DNA from: Vasconcelosia minhoensis LEGE 07310
GTDB taxonomy: Bacteria; Cyanobacteriota; Cyanobacteriia; Phormidesmidales; Phormidesmidaceae
Direction: 5' to 3'
DNA length: 64,000 nucleotides
NCBI RefSeq assembly: GCF_015207255.1
Contig: NZ_JADEXG010000024.1
Coordinates: forward strand, 1 to 64,000
The position numbers were made by a program, and so were the translations under genes. Positions within the stretch are counted from its first letter, which is position 1. Each line of letters begins with the position of its first letter. Positions 8,648 through 17,498 of the stretch are shown here, in pieces. The notes beneath the pieces are model-generated. The model saw only the letters and a list, made by a program, of their open reading frames with translations. It did no database searches and was not told the DNA's origin.

Positions 8648-9808
8648 ATGACTTCCGAACAGCGAATAACGCTCTCCTTCAGCAGCGTTCTACTCGTCCT
8701 CGTCGCGATCCCGGCATTTATTCTGCTGTGGAAGCTGAGAAGCCTGTTACTGCTGGTGATGATCTCAGTGGTGCTGGCCTGCTCGATTTCCCCTGCTGTG
8801 GACTGGGCCGAGCGCTACCGGGTACCGCGCTGGCTGTCGGCGCTGCTAGCCTACCTGATTTTACTGGGGGGGCTGGTGGGCGTGGGCCTGCTGATCGGCC
8901 CCACGATTATTGAGCAGATTGAGCGACTGGTGCGGCAGGTACCGGTTTCGCTACGGGGAATCATTGCCCAGGTAGAAGTCTGGGTGGTGGCACTCAACGA
9001 CACGCGGCCAGAGCTGACCGGACAGGTGTTTGACCAGGTAGACGTGCAGGCGCTGGTCGGCTGGGTAATTCGCTCCAGTCAGCAGCTCGTTCTGCGCTCT
9101 TTCAACGTCACGACGGACATTGTGGGCAGCTTCTTCAGCGTGATTTTGGCGCTCTTTATCTCGACCTATATGCTCGCCGATAGCCGTACACTGACTCAGA
9201 ATTTGATTCGGCTGCTGCCCTACCCCTGGGATGAGCGGCTGGAGCCGCAGCTGGGAGAGGTGAGCCAGCGGATTGGCGGCTATATCCGGGGGCGGCTGCT
9301 AGTTTCGTCGCTGCTGGCCGTAATTATCAGCCTGAGTCTAAGCCTGATTGGGCTAAAGGATTTTGCCATTGGTCTGGGCGCGATCGCGGGCGTCACCAAC
9401 CTGATCCCATTTTTGGGTCCCATCCTGGGTGCAATCCCCGCCCTAGCGGTGGCGATTCCCCAGGGCGGCTGGATCGTGCTGTGGGTGATCATCCTCTATG
9501 CCATCATTCAAAATCTGGAGACCTACCTACTCGATCCGCTACTGGTGGGCTCTGCGGTGGGCGTCCATCCGCTCTACCAGCTGCTGGCGGTTCTAGGCGG
9601 AACCCAGGTTCTAGGCATTATTGGGGCGCTGATCGTGCCGCCCTGGGTGGCAGGCGGGGCGGTAATTTTAGAAAACCTGTATCTGCGGCCTAAGCTGCGG
9701 GCAGAGCGTCAGCAGCGTCGTGACTTGTCCCGACTGGCCGTCGCGGCGGGCTCCCTCACGCCAGAGACGGACTCGGTCGAAACTTCAATAACCGCTGGGA
9801 ATCCTTAA
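8648..9808 (+). CDS. AI-2E family transporter (TqsA/PerM-like permease)
   Basis: 386-residue polytopic membrane protein. Hydrophobic segments lie near 9-30, 33-48, 60-85, 155-175 and several between 210 and 345, with the family-typical GVTNLIPFLGPILGAIPA. The AI-2E/TqsA/PerM family includes exporters and antiporters, so the substrate cannot be named. The ATG at 8648 follows a pyrimidine-rich stretch instead of a Shine-Dalgarno. The C-terminal tail is hydrophilic. The gene ends 4 bases into a small convergent gene. Confidence 0.82.
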   Translation: MTSEQRITLSFSSVLLVLVAIPAFILLWKLRSLLLLVMISVVLACSISPAVDWAERYRVPRWLSALLAYLILLGGLVGVGLLIGPTIIEQIERLVRQVPVSLRGIIAQVEVWVVALNDTRPELTGQVFDQVDVQALVGWVIRSSQQLVLRSFNVTTDIVGSFFSVILALFISTYMLADSRTLTQNLIRLLPYPWDERLEPQLGEVSQRIGGYIRGRLLVSSLLAVIISLSLSLIGLKDFAIGLGAIAGVTNLIPFLGPILGAIPALAVAIPQGGWIVLWVIILYAIIQNLETYLLDPLLVGSAVGVHPLYQLLAVLGGTQVLGIIGALIVPPWVAGGAVILENLYLRPKLRAERQQRRDLSRLAVAAGSLTPETDSVETSITAGNP

Positions 9809-10029
9809 TCAGTGGAAGTTAGCCTCCGATCAATCCACTGTTTTGCCCGCTGAATAGCGACTCTCCGCGATGGAGCATAGGGCACCGCTACGGCGCTGCA
9901 CTGCTCGTTATCGGCCCAGGCAGAATAAATGATTTGTCCATCTAACTCGCCTTGATCAAGGGTTATTTTCCACCCTTTATAGGTAAAAGATATAACAATT
10001 TGAAGATAGTCAGTTTGAGACTCTTCCAT
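9805..10029 (-). CDS. small hypothetical protein
   Basis: 74 residues, unrecognised. It looks like a small compact protein: beta-rich ITLDQGELDGQIIYSAWADN, then a C-terminal amphipathic helix RRVAIQRAKQWIDRRL. No signal peptide. It overlaps the end of the AI-2E transporter gene by 4 bases and lies 73 bases downstream of sodB in the same direction, so it could be cotranscribed with sodB. That arrangement is the only hint of function. Confidence 0.5.
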   Translation of the reverse strand: MEESQTDYLQIVISFTYKGWKITLDQGELDGQIIYSAWADNEQCSAVAVPYAPSRRVAIQRAKQWIDRRLTSTD

Positions 10030-10102
10030 GGACAGGTATTAAAACAAATGATGAATGGCTCTGCCAGTGTGAGACAGAGCCAGCAAAGCTATCGTTTCGG
10101 AC

Positions 10103-10699
10103 TCAGGCAGCCGCTAGATTTTGGGCGGCAAAATCCCAGTTGACTACTTCTAAAAAAGCATCGATATAGCTGGGACGCTGGTTTTGGTAGTCTAGGTAGT
10201 AGGCATGTTCCCATACATCCATGGTCATCAGCGGGGTTTGACCGCTGGTGAGGGGATTGACGGCATCAGGGGTTTTGGTCACCTTCAGGGTGTTACCATC
10301 GAGCACCAGCCAGGCCCAGCCGCTGCCAAACTGAGTCGCGCCCGCAGATTTGAAGGCATCGACAAATTTCTCGAAGCTGCCAAAGTCAGCTTCGATTTTT
10401 TTCGCGAGTTCGCCGGTCGGCTGCCCGCCCGCGTCGGGTTTCATGCTATGCCAGTAAAAGGTGTGGTTCCAAGCCTGGGCAGCGTTGTTAAACAGGCCGC
10501 TCTGTTCAGAGTCGTCTGCGATCGCCTTGATCACCTCTTCAATTGGCTTGCTATCTAGGTCAGTGCCCTGAACTGCATCGTTGTATTTGCGAACATAGGC
10601 AGCATGATGCTTATCATGATGAAACTCCAGCGTGTTCTTAGAAACATGAGGCTCTAAGGCCGAGTAATCGTAGGGTAAGGGGGGTAATTCGTAGGACAT
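10103..10699 (-). CDS. sodB: iron superoxide dismutase
   Basis: 198 residues, typical for cytoplasmic Fe-SOD, which converts superoxide to oxygen and hydrogen peroxide. The metal ligands are visible: His27 (EFHHDKHH), His79 (QAWNHTFYW), Asp161 and His165 (MTMDVWEHAYYLDY). Gln75, in the NNAAQAWNH segment, is in the position that distinguishes the Fe from the Mn enzymes. No signal peptide. In cyanobacteria this enzyme protects photosystem I and Fe-S proteins from superoxide. Confidence 0.97.
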   Translation of the reverse strand: MSYELPPLPYDYSALEPHVSKNTLEFHHDKHHAAYVRKYNDAVQGTDLDSKPIEEVIKAIADDSEQSGLFNNAAQAWNHTFYWHSMKPDAGGQPTGELAKKIEADFGSFEKFVDAFKSAGATQFGSGWAWLVLDGNTLKVTKTPDAVNPLTSGQTPLMTMDVWEHAYYLDYQNQRPSYIDAFLEVVNWDFAAQNLAAA

Positions 10700-10801
10700 A
10701 GAATTGGGTTTCCTCTCTTCAACCGGAACGTATCACAGGTCAATAGCGTCTTGCTATGCCTACCGGGGGGAGAAAATTTCGGTTGAGTACGCAGCAGAAG
10801 T

Positions 10802-11383
10802 TCAGCCTATAAAGCGCTCAACCGAAAGCGTAAATCCGGGGAGGACTGACTCGCCAGAGAGGGTTGTGGGCAGAGATCGCACCTCTGGTGGCTGCTCGGG
10901 TCGATAGATTTCGACCTGCTGAGCCTGCGGGTTGAATAGCCAGCCCAGCCTGACGCCGCTGTCCAGATATTCTTGCAGCTTCGCCTGGAGCATTGGCAGC
11001 GAGTCGGTCTGAGACCGCAGCTCAATCACAAAATCTGGCGCAATTGGTGGAAACTTGGTCCGCTGCTCTGGGGTGAGCGCCTGCCAGCGCGACAGCTCTA
11101 CCCAGGCCGCATCGGGGGAGCGATCCCCACCGCCCGGCAGCTTGAAGATCGTCGAAGAGCTAAAAACCTTGCCGAGCTGGGTCTGGCGATTCCAAATGGC
11201 CAGGTCTGCGCCTAGCTCCAGTTCACGATTGCCGCTTTCACCGCCCACCGGAGGCATCAGTAACAGCCCTCCCTGAGGCGTCCGCTCAACCCGCAGCTCG
11301 GGATTAGCCATGCAGAGCCGATAGAATTGCTCATCGCTCAGGTGAACAGTCTGGAGGTCAAGCGTTAGCGGTTCAGATAGCAT
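10802..11383 (-). CDS. Uma2-family (DUF820) putative endonuclease, copy 1
   Basis: 193-residue Uma2/DUF820 protein, a restriction-endonuclease-like (PD-(D/E)XK) fold strongly expanded in cyanobacteria and of largely unknown function. Visible elements are LSDEQFYRLCMANPELRVER, GDRSPDAAWVELSRW with the catalytic-type Asp, and APDFVIELRSQTDSL with the Glu. The catalytic lysine is not obvious. By eye only 12 residues differ from the adjacent copy at 11469-12050. They form a recent tandem duplication with an 85-base spacer. Confidence 0.85.
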   Translation of the reverse strand: MLSEPLTLDLQTVHLSDEQFYRLCMANPELRVERTPQGGLLLMPPVGGESGNRELELGADLAIWNRQTQLGKVFSSSTIFKLPGGGDRSPDAAWVELSRWQALTPEQRTKFPPIAPDFVIELRSQTDSLPMLQAKLQEYLDSGVRLGWLFNPQAQQVEIYRPEQPPEVRSLPTTLSGESVLPGFTLSVERFIG

Positions 11384-11468
11384 GAGTTTTTGCGAACCAT
11401 TGCTCTAGTTAATTATGGCAGATGCTGATAGCTCTAACGCTGCAACTAAGACCGCGGCCCCCAATTCG

Positions 11469-12050
11469 TTAACTTGCAAAGCGCTCAACCGAGAGCGTAA
11501 ATCCGGGGAGGACTGACTCGCCAGAGAGGGTTGTGGGCAGAGATCGCACCTCTAGCAGCCGCTCGGGTCGATAGATTTCAACCTGCTGAGCCTGCGGATT
11601 GAACAGCCAGCCCAGCCTGACGCCGCTGTCCAGGTATTCCCGCAGCTTCGCCTGGAGCATGGGCAGCGAGTCGGTCTGAGACCGTAGCTCAATCACAAAA
11701 TCTGGCGCAATTGGTGGAAATTTTGTCCGCTGCTCGGGCGTAAGCGCCTGCCAGCGCGATAGCTCTACCCAGGCCGCATCGGGGGAGCGGTCGCCACCGC
11801 CCGGTAGCTTGAAAACGGTTGAAGAGCTAAAGACCTTGCCCAGCTGAGTCTGCCGATTCCAAAGATAGAGCTCGCCGCCCAGCTCTAGTTCGCGATTGCC
11901 GCTCTCACCGCCTACCGGAGGCATTAGTAGCAGCCTTCCTTGGGGCGTCCGCTCAACCCGCAGCTCGGGATTAGCCATGCAGAGCCGATAGAATTGCTCA
12001 TCGCTCAGGTGAACAGTCTGGAGGTCAAGCGTTAGCGGTTCAGATAGCAT
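11469..12050 (-). CDS. Uma2-family (DUF820) putative endonuclease, copy 2
   Basis: 193 residues, the tandem sister of the gene at 10802-11383. The differences cluster in three spots: around residues 39 and 60-65 (ELELGGEL versus ELELGADL), in the YRPERLLEV segment, and at the last two residues. The core SPDAAWVE and DFVIELRSQTD motifs are identical, so both copies appear equally intact. The role of this family is unresolved (DNA repair, mobile-element-associated, or other). Confidence 0.85.
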   Translation of the reverse strand: MLSEPLTLDLQTVHLSDEQFYRLCMANPELRVERTPQGRLLLMPPVGGESGNRELELGGELYLWNRQTQLGKVFSSSTVFKLPGGGDRSPDAAWVELSRWQALTPEQRTKFPPIAPDFVIELRSQTDSLPMLQAKLREYLDSGVRLGWLFNPQAQQVEIYRPERLLEVRSLPTTLSGESVLPGFTLSVERFAS

Positions 12051-12128
12051 CGGGATGGTGCAAACCAGTGCTTTGGCCAGTGCTTTGAACTGATTATGGC
12101 ACGGGTACCAACTGGATTGATATTGTGA

Positions 12129-12785
12129 TTAGAACTGCGGTACTAGGGCGGTGGTGGGCTGAGTCAGGTCTAAAATGCGATTCTCCTTGGGAGAGGCTCC
12201 GCCAACGCACAGTCGCTTCAGCAAAGCCGCATCGTGACCAATCACTAGCAAACCCAGCTGATGCTGCTGAACATAGGCCAACACCGTCTGCCAGATTTGG
12301 GCTTGAGTATTGGCATCGAGCATTGCTGTAATCTCATCGGCAATCAGGTAGCGGGTTGCCGGGTTGAGGACGCGGGCAATGGCCACCCGCTGTAGTTCAC
12401 CGCCGCTGAGCTCGTGGGGATAGCGCCTCAGCCAGCCGGGATGAACGCCTAGCCGGTCAAGCTGGGTTGGGGCTTGCCCCTCCCGCAGAATTCGCTCAAT
12501 TCGCCAGCGCGGATTCACTGTCAGTTCGGGATTTTGAAAAATCAGCTGCACTGGGCAGTAGCCCCGCCGGGGGAGGGGATTGCCCTCTACCAGCACCGAC
12601 CCTCGATGGGGGGACAGATAGCCTGCCAGCAGCTTGGCCAGAGTCGTTTTACCATAGCCGGAAGGAGCCATCAGCCCCACCACTTCCCCCTGGCCCACCG
12701 ATAGGCTGATATCCCGCACCGTCCAGGGATGCCGGGGGCTGTAGCGAAACCAGAGTCCCTGACCCACCAGGCCGTTAGTCTGCAT
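12129..12785 (-). CDS. nickel/oligopeptide-type ABC transporter ATP-binding protein (second)
   Basis: 218-residue ATPase of the DppF/NikE type. The Walker A is GYGKTTLAKLLAG, preceded by LMAPS. The signature is LSGGELQRVAIARVL and the Walker B is YLIADEIT, with the switch His in VIGHDAALL. It is shorter than usual and lacks the C-terminal oligopeptide-transporter extension. It is the last gene of a five-gene operon and overlaps the upstream ATPase gene by 11 bases. It supplies one of the two nucleotide-binding subunits of the importer. Confidence 0.88.
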   Translation of the reverse strand: MQTNGLVGQGLWFRYSPRHPWTVRDISLSVGQGEVVGLMAPSGYGKTTLAKLLAGYLSPHRGSVLVEGNPLPRRGYCPVQLIFQNPELTVNPRWRIERILREGQAPTQLDRLGVHPGWLRRYPHELSGGELQRVAIARVLNPATRYLIADEITAMLDANTQAQIWQTVLAYVQQHQLGLLVIGHDAALLKRLCVGGASPKENRILDLTQPTTALVPQF

Positions 12786-13698
12786 GAATGCACCTCACCA
12801 GTCCGCCGCGCACTGAGCGCAGGGCCGGACGTTCCGCCGCGCAGTCAGGTGTAAACCAGGGACAGCGATCGCTAAATAAACATCCCGTCGGCAGCTGGTC
12901 AGGGCTGGGCTGATGGCCGGGAACGGGGATAAAGTCATTTTGCGGCAGCGATCGCCAGAGCGCCTGAGTATAGGGATGGCGCAGGCGCTCGGGAAAATCA
13001 GCGGCGGCGGCAATTTCTACCGTCGTCCCTGCATAGAAGACGGCGACCCGATCCGCGATTTGCAGCGCCGCTTCAATATCGTGGGTAATTACCATGACGC
13101 CGCGCCCTTCGTCCGCTAGCTCTCGCAGGTGAGTCAGCGTCTCGGTGGCAATTTCAGGATGCAGTCCCGGCGTCGGCTCGTCGGCAATCACTAAGTCTGC
13201 CTGGCTGACCACGGCAGTCGCGACCAGCACCCGCCGAGCCATGCCGCCAGAAATCTGGAACGGATAGCGGCCCTGGGTAGAAGGCAGCAGATCGTAGCGA
13301 TTGAAGGTACGGCCAACGGCGGTTTGGGCCGCCGCCTTGGAAAGTCCGCCGAGCTGGGCCACCCGCCGCACCTGCGGCCCCACCTTCATCAGCGGGTCGA
13401 GATAGCCCACCGACTGCGGAATCAGCGCGATGTCCTGACCTCGCAGCTGGGCACAGCGAGCCGGGGTCAGGGGCTGGCCCTTAAACCGGAGGCTGCCGGT
13501 GACCTGAGCATTGTCGGGCAAGATGCCCAGTACGGCGTGGGCCAGCAGGCTTTTGCCAGAGCCGCTAGCGCCGACCACCGCGACCACTTCCCCCGCCTGA
13601 ACCTCCAGGTCAAGATCGGTGATCACCGTGAGCTGTCGCTGATTCAACCCCTGGTCATACTGGGTAAAGCTAACGCCGAGCTGGCGAATGGAAAGCAT
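12775..13698 (-). CDS. nickel/oligopeptide-type ABC transporter ATP-binding protein (first)
   Basis: 307-residue DppD/NikD-type ATPase. Walker A VGASGSGKSLLAHAVLG, a Q-loop at IPQSVGYLDP, signature ISGGMARRVLVATAVV, Walker B LVIADEPTPGLHPE, and H-loop MVITHDIEAAL. The C-terminal oligopeptide-transporter domain is present, with cysteines in GCLFSDRCPWFTPDC that in this family can bind an Fe-S cluster. It follows the permease gene with a two-base gap, so it is in the same transcript. Confidence 0.9.
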   Translation of the reverse strand: MLSIRQLGVSFTQYDQGLNQRQLTVITDLDLEVQAGEVVAVVGASGSGKSLLAHAVLGILPDNAQVTGSLRFKGQPLTPARCAQLRGQDIALIPQSVGYLDPLMKVGPQVRRVAQLGGLSKAAAQTAVGRTFNRYDLLPSTQGRYPFQISGGMARRVLVATAVVSQADLVIADEPTPGLHPEIATETLTHLRELADEGRGVMVITHDIEAALQIADRVAVFYAGTTVEIAAAADFPERLRHPYTQALWRSLPQNDFIPVPGHQPSPDQLPTGCLFSDRCPWFTPDCAAERPALRSVRGGLVRCIHAD

Positions 13699-13700
13699 TG

Positions 13701-14552
13701 CTACCCCTGGCTGGTCTTAGGATTGAGCAGGGCGCGCAAATTTTCACCCAGCAGGTCAAATGCCTGCACCGTCAGCAGCAAAAGCAGGCCCGGCATGACG
13801 CCCAGCCACCAGTAGCCGGTCGAGAGATGGCGCATCGACTCGGCCAGGATAATGCCGATCGCGGGCAGGTGGGGCGACAGGCCAATGCCAATGAAGGAAA
13901 GCGCCGCTTCGTGCAAAATCGCGTGGGGAAACAGCAGGATCAGGCCGACGAGCAGCTGCGGAATCACATGGGGCACCATGTGATGTCGGGCAATCCAAAG
14001 GTGCGATCGCCCCAGCTTGTGCGAGAGCCGCACGTAGTCGGCGCTGTTGACCTGGAGCACTTCAGCCCGAATGATTCGGGCCAGACTGGTCCAGTGGGTC
14101 AGGGCGACTGCAATGATCACGCCCTGGGTACCGCCGCCGACCGCGAAGGCAATCATAATCAGTAAAACCAGGTGGGGCAGGCTAAAGAATATGTCGATCA
14201 TCCAGGTGATGACCGCATCTACCCAGCCGCCCAGGGTTCCCGCTGCGAGCCCCAGGCTGGTGCCAATCAGGGCGCTGACGGTCGCCGCCAGCAGGCCAAC
14301 CCGAACGCTCAGCGACATGCCATAGAGCGATCGCGTCAGCATATCGCGCCCCAGCCAGTCGGTCCCGAAGGGATGGGCCAAGGAAGGGGGCTGGTTACGA
14401 GCCGTCAGCAGCGGGTCGAGACCGGTCCTGCCGATGATGGTACTGCTGAGGACAATGCCGAGTAAAAAAACAGCACCTACGGCGATCGCAGCTAACGTGA
14501 CCTGTCGTCGGTTCCAGCGGGGAGCCGAACTCGTTTGAGGCAGACCGATCAT
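13701..14552 (-). CDS. nickel/oligopeptide-type ABC transporter permease (DppC/NikC-like)
   Basis: 283-residue inner-membrane permease. A hydrophobic segment near 17-40 is followed by the periplasmic stretch HPFGTDWLGRDMLTRSLYG that marks DppC/NikC proteins. Further segments lie near 85-110, 125-155, 200-225 and 240-265, and the coupling motif is EVLQVNSADYVRLSHKLG. It overlaps the upstream permease gene by four bases (ATGA), so the two permease subunits are translationally coupled. Confidence 0.9.
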   Translation of the reverse strand: MIGLPQTSSAPRWNRRQVTLAAIAVGAVFLLGIVLSSTIIGRTGLDPLLTARNQPPSLAHPFGTDWLGRDMLTRSLYGMSLSVRVGLLAATVSALIGTSLGLAAGTLGGWVDAVITWMIDIFFSLPHLVLLIMIAFAVGGGTQGVIIAVALTHWTSLARIIRAEVLQVNSADYVRLSHKLGRSHLWIARHHMVPHVIPQLLVGLILLFPHAILHEAALSFIGIGLSPHLPAIGIILAESMRHLSTGYWWLGVMPGLLLLLTVQAFDLLGENLRALLNPKTSQG

Positions 14553-15553
14553 CGCTCACCCCCAATCCGAATTCGCGGATCGATCACCTGATAGGCAAAG
14601 TCAGCCAGCGTATTGCCGGTATAAACAAAAAGGGCACTGAAGAAGACAATCCCCACCAGCAGCGGCACATCGCTGCGTAGGGCCGCCTGGACAGTGGCTT
14701 CCCCCAACCCCGGATAGGCATAGACCTGCTCCACCAGAACGGCCCCGCCAAATAGCTCGCTCAGCGAAGCAAATTGGAGCGTAATCGCCGGTAGCAGAAT
14801 ATTGCGCAGGCCGTGATGACGGATAATGCCCGCCAGGCTCTCACCCTGAGCTTTGGCAAAGAGCACATAGTCGCTATGGAGCACTTCAATCAGCTTCTGG
14901 CGCGTGTGCAGGGCAATGCTGGCAATGCCGATAATACTCAAGGTAATGGCAGGCAGCAGCAGGTGATGCAGCCGCTGCCCCAGGGTAACATTGGCGGCCA
15001 GCGTTCCCGGTGGCGCCGCGCAGCAAATCGGCGCAATCCGCAGCGATACTGCAAACACAATCAGCAGCAGCAATGCCACCCAAAAGGTCGGCGCTGACGC
15101 CAGCACATAGGCATAGAGCCGGATGCCGCGATCCAGCCAGCTGCCCTCGTAGGCCCCGGCGAAAATTCCTAAGCCCAGGCCGAGCAGACCCGAGAGCAGC
15201 CACGCGATCGCGAGCATCTGTAGCGAAGCCTGAAATCGCTGCCCAATCACGCTCAGCACCGGCTGATTGAAAATCAAAGACGTCCCCCAGTTTCCCTGCA
15301 CAAACTGCCTCAGCCATTGCCAAAACCGCACGATCATTGGCTGGTCTAACCCCCAGCGCTCGGCAATCAGCTGCCGCTGCTCGGGGCCAATCTGCATAAT
15401 GTCGGCACCGACGTAGGCATTGACAGGGCTGATCGGCGATAGGCTGATCAGCACAAAAGTAAATACGGATACTGCCATTAGCAGCAGCCCCAACCGGACT
15501 AACCGGCTCCCGGCAAATCTAATTAGGTCAGCTAATCGCATATCCACTGCCAC
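14549..15553 (-). CDS. nickel/oligopeptide-type ABC transporter permease (DppB/NikB-like)
   Basis: 334 residues with about six membrane segments and the DppB/NikB hallmarks: SPINAY-like SPVNAYVG, then ERWGLDQPMIVRFWQWLRQF, GNWGTSLIFNQPV, and the coupling loop EVLHSDYVLFAKAQGES. An alternative start at 15541 (MRLADLIRF) would shorten it by four residues and reduce the overlap with the binding-protein gene. It pairs with the downstream permease to form the channel. Confidence 0.9.
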   Translation of the reverse strand: MAVDMRLADLIRFAGSRLVRLGLLLMAVSVFTFVLISLSPISPVNAYVGADIMQIGPEQRQLIAERWGLDQPMIVRFWQWLRQFVQGNWGTSLIFNQPVLSVIGQRFQASLQMLAIAWLLSGLLGLGLGIFAGAYEGSWLDRGIRLYAYVLASAPTFWVALLLLIVFAVSLRIAPICCAAPPGTLAANVTLGQRLHHLLLPAITLSIIGIASIALHTRQKLIEVLHSDYVLFAKAQGESLAGIIRHHGLRNILLPAITLQFASLSELFGGAVLVEQVYAYPGLGEATVQAALRSDVPLLVGIVFFSALFVYTGNTLADFAYQVIDPRIRIGGER

Positions 15554-17151
15554 GCTGCAATGTTGGCGGTAATCGGCCAGCCGTGCCCGTGGGGTTCAAT
15601 TTGGGGATCACCAATGTCGAGGCATTCGCTGACAAAATAGGTATGGTCAAGGTTGACCAGCCAGGCCCAGGCGGCATCGCCCTTCGCAGTGACGCCCTGC
15701 TGACCGTCCCACTGGGCGGCTTGCCAAAACGCGATCGCTTCCGCCTCCGAAGGCGCTCCCATGGCTAAATCCAGCGTCCGGTCGATGGCCTGATTGGCAT
15801 AGTAGCCTGCGTTGTAAAAGTCGCCCTGAGCCGCTTCGCTGTGGTAGAGATTGTACAGCTCTGTCTGGTCGTGACTGCCCCAGCCGAACACCACCACATT
15901 GCTGTGCATTAGCGGCTCAATCTGATCCCAGCTTTTACCTTCAACGCTGGCCTGAATGCCAACTGGCTTTAGCATTTCTGCCGATGATAGGGCCAGCGCC
16001 TGACGGATGCTGTCGTCAGCCGGGTAGAGAATCGTAAATTCGGCGGCCATACCGTCCTTTTCTAGAACGCCATTACCATCCTGGTCGGCCCAGCCGCCCT
16101 CGGCTAGGATCTGCTCTGCTTTCTCCGGCTGAGCGTCCTCGATCTCGGCGCTGGGCTCCTCCCAAGCCAGGCCGCTGACCGGCCCATAGGCGGGTGAGCC
16201 GTAGCCTTCCAGGACGCCTTCAACCAGCGCCTGCCGGTCAATTGCATAGTTCACCGCCTGTCGAATTGCCGGGTCGGCGGTCACGTTGTTTCCAATTGGG
16301 TCGCCGTCAGCAGTTGTTTGCCCGGTGGTGGCATAGGGAAACATCAGCCCTCGATTGTCTACGCTGGTGACGTCATACAGCTCCATGCCGTCAATATTCT
16401 GCACGGCCAGTGACTGCGGTACGCTCGCGACCTGAGCCTGTCCGGATTTTGCTGCGGCAAAGGCCGCATCTTCTTCGACAAATAGGAAAACCAGCCGCTG
16501 TATCTCCGGTGGGTCACCGTAATAGTTGGGACTGGCCTCTACAATCAGCTGTTGGCCTTCATCCCACTGCACCATCTGGTAGGGGCCAGAGCCGATGGGG
16601 TTGCGGGCATAGTCAGGACCGTGGGCGTGTTGGGGTACAATCCCCAGCGTTACCAGCCGGTTAACGAAGGTGCTTTGGGGTTCCTTCAGCCTTAGCTCGA
16701 CGGTGTAGTCATCGGTGGCAACGGCTGCTTCCAGTCCGGTCATGTCGGTCAGCCCACCGCTCTCGGCGGCCTGGCTGAAGGTATAGGCCACATCTTCCGC
16801 AGTTAGCGGTTCGCCGTCGGAAAATACCGCATCCTGACGAATCGACACCGTCCAGGTTTTGCGATCTTCGCTGACGCTGTAGTCTGTCGCCAGATCGTTA
16901 ACCAGCTCTAGATTCTCATCTCGACGCAGCAGCGTACTCTGGAAGAGGGGCGAGCCATAGCGGCCCCAGCCTAAGGTCGGGTCGTAGCCTTCTTCGCTCT
17001 CGCCGCCAATCGCTAATACAATCTGCTCAGCCGATCCTTGGGCATTTCCACCCGTCGCTTCACCCGTCTGGTCAGGCGAACAGGCCGCCAAACCTTGACC
17101 TAACAGCAGCAGTCCTAAAGACCAGGCAGGGAAATGGGTCAGCAGTTTCAT
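15532..17151 (-). CDS. ABC transporter substrate-binding lipoprotein (NikA/OppA family)
   Basis: 539-residue periplasmic binding protein of the nickel/dipeptide/oligopeptide family. I chose the ATG at 17151, which gives a lipoprotein signal peptide ending LGQGLAAC (lipobox LAAC); the ATG at 17214 would add 21 charged residues. Family motifs include GGESEEGYDPTLGWG near the N-terminus and GWGSHDQTELYNLYHSEAA. The C-terminal EPHGHGWPITANIAAW contains two His residues. The GWGSHD and HGHGWPI segments recall metal- or metallophore-binding members such as NikZ and CntA, so nickel or a metal chelate is a reasonable guess, not proven. It is the first gene of the five-gene operon. Confidence 0.82.
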   Translation of the reverse strand: MKLLTHFPAWSLGLLLLGQGLAACSPDQTGEATGGNAQGSAEQIVLAIGGESEEGYDPTLGWGRYGSPLFQSTLLRRDENLELVNDLATDYSVSEDRKTWTVSIRQDAVFSDGEPLTAEDVAYTFSQAAESGGLTDMTGLEAAVATDDYTVELRLKEPQSTFVNRLVTLGIVPQHAHGPDYARNPIGSGPYQMVQWDEGQQLIVEASPNYYGDPPEIQRLVFLFVEEDAAFAAAKSGQAQVASVPQSLAVQNIDGMELYDVTSVDNRGLMFPYATTGQTTADGDPIGNNVTADPAIRQAVNYAIDRQALVEGVLEGYGSPAYGPVSGLAWEEPSAEIEDAQPEKAEQILAEGGWADQDGNGVLEKDGMAAEFTILYPADDSIRQALALSSAEMLKPVGIQASVEGKSWDQIEPLMHSNVVVFGWGSHDQTELYNLYHSEAAQGDFYNAGYYANQAIDRTLDLAMGAPSEAEAIAFWQAAQWDGQQGVTAKGDAAWAWLVNLDHTYFVSECLDIGDPQIEPHGHGWPITANIAAWQWICD

Positions 17152-17498
17152 AGGCTCTGAAAAATGTTTTAAGCATCTCTTACGAGAAATGTTTGATTTC
17201 TCAGACCCTATCACCGCTCATAGGTCAGTACAATCCGGGGGAGAGGGATACGCAGCGCTTACAGCAGCCCTCAGTCGGAGTTGGCCCTCACTTTGCCCCC
17301 AACAGCTCAGAGGAGTAGCTCGACGGAATTAGCCTCAGCCCATTCATATTTTTTTTGCAAATATCGCAGCGAGGTTAGTAAACCTGAGGCAAAACCTGGG
17401 TCAAATCAAGGTCGAGGTGTTCTCAGTCCTCTGGACTAGCGATATTATCTAGGGCAGTGCGAATGTAATGGTCAGTAGTAGGAGCTATTGAGAACGCT

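Noticed and set aside
17332-17390. GCCTCAG/CTGAGGC outer stem with an inner AGGTT/AACCT hairpin upstream of the NikA-like operon, considered as a riboswitch
   Set aside because: The inner and outer helices use overlapping bases and no known cobalamin, nickel or other riboswitch core was recognised.
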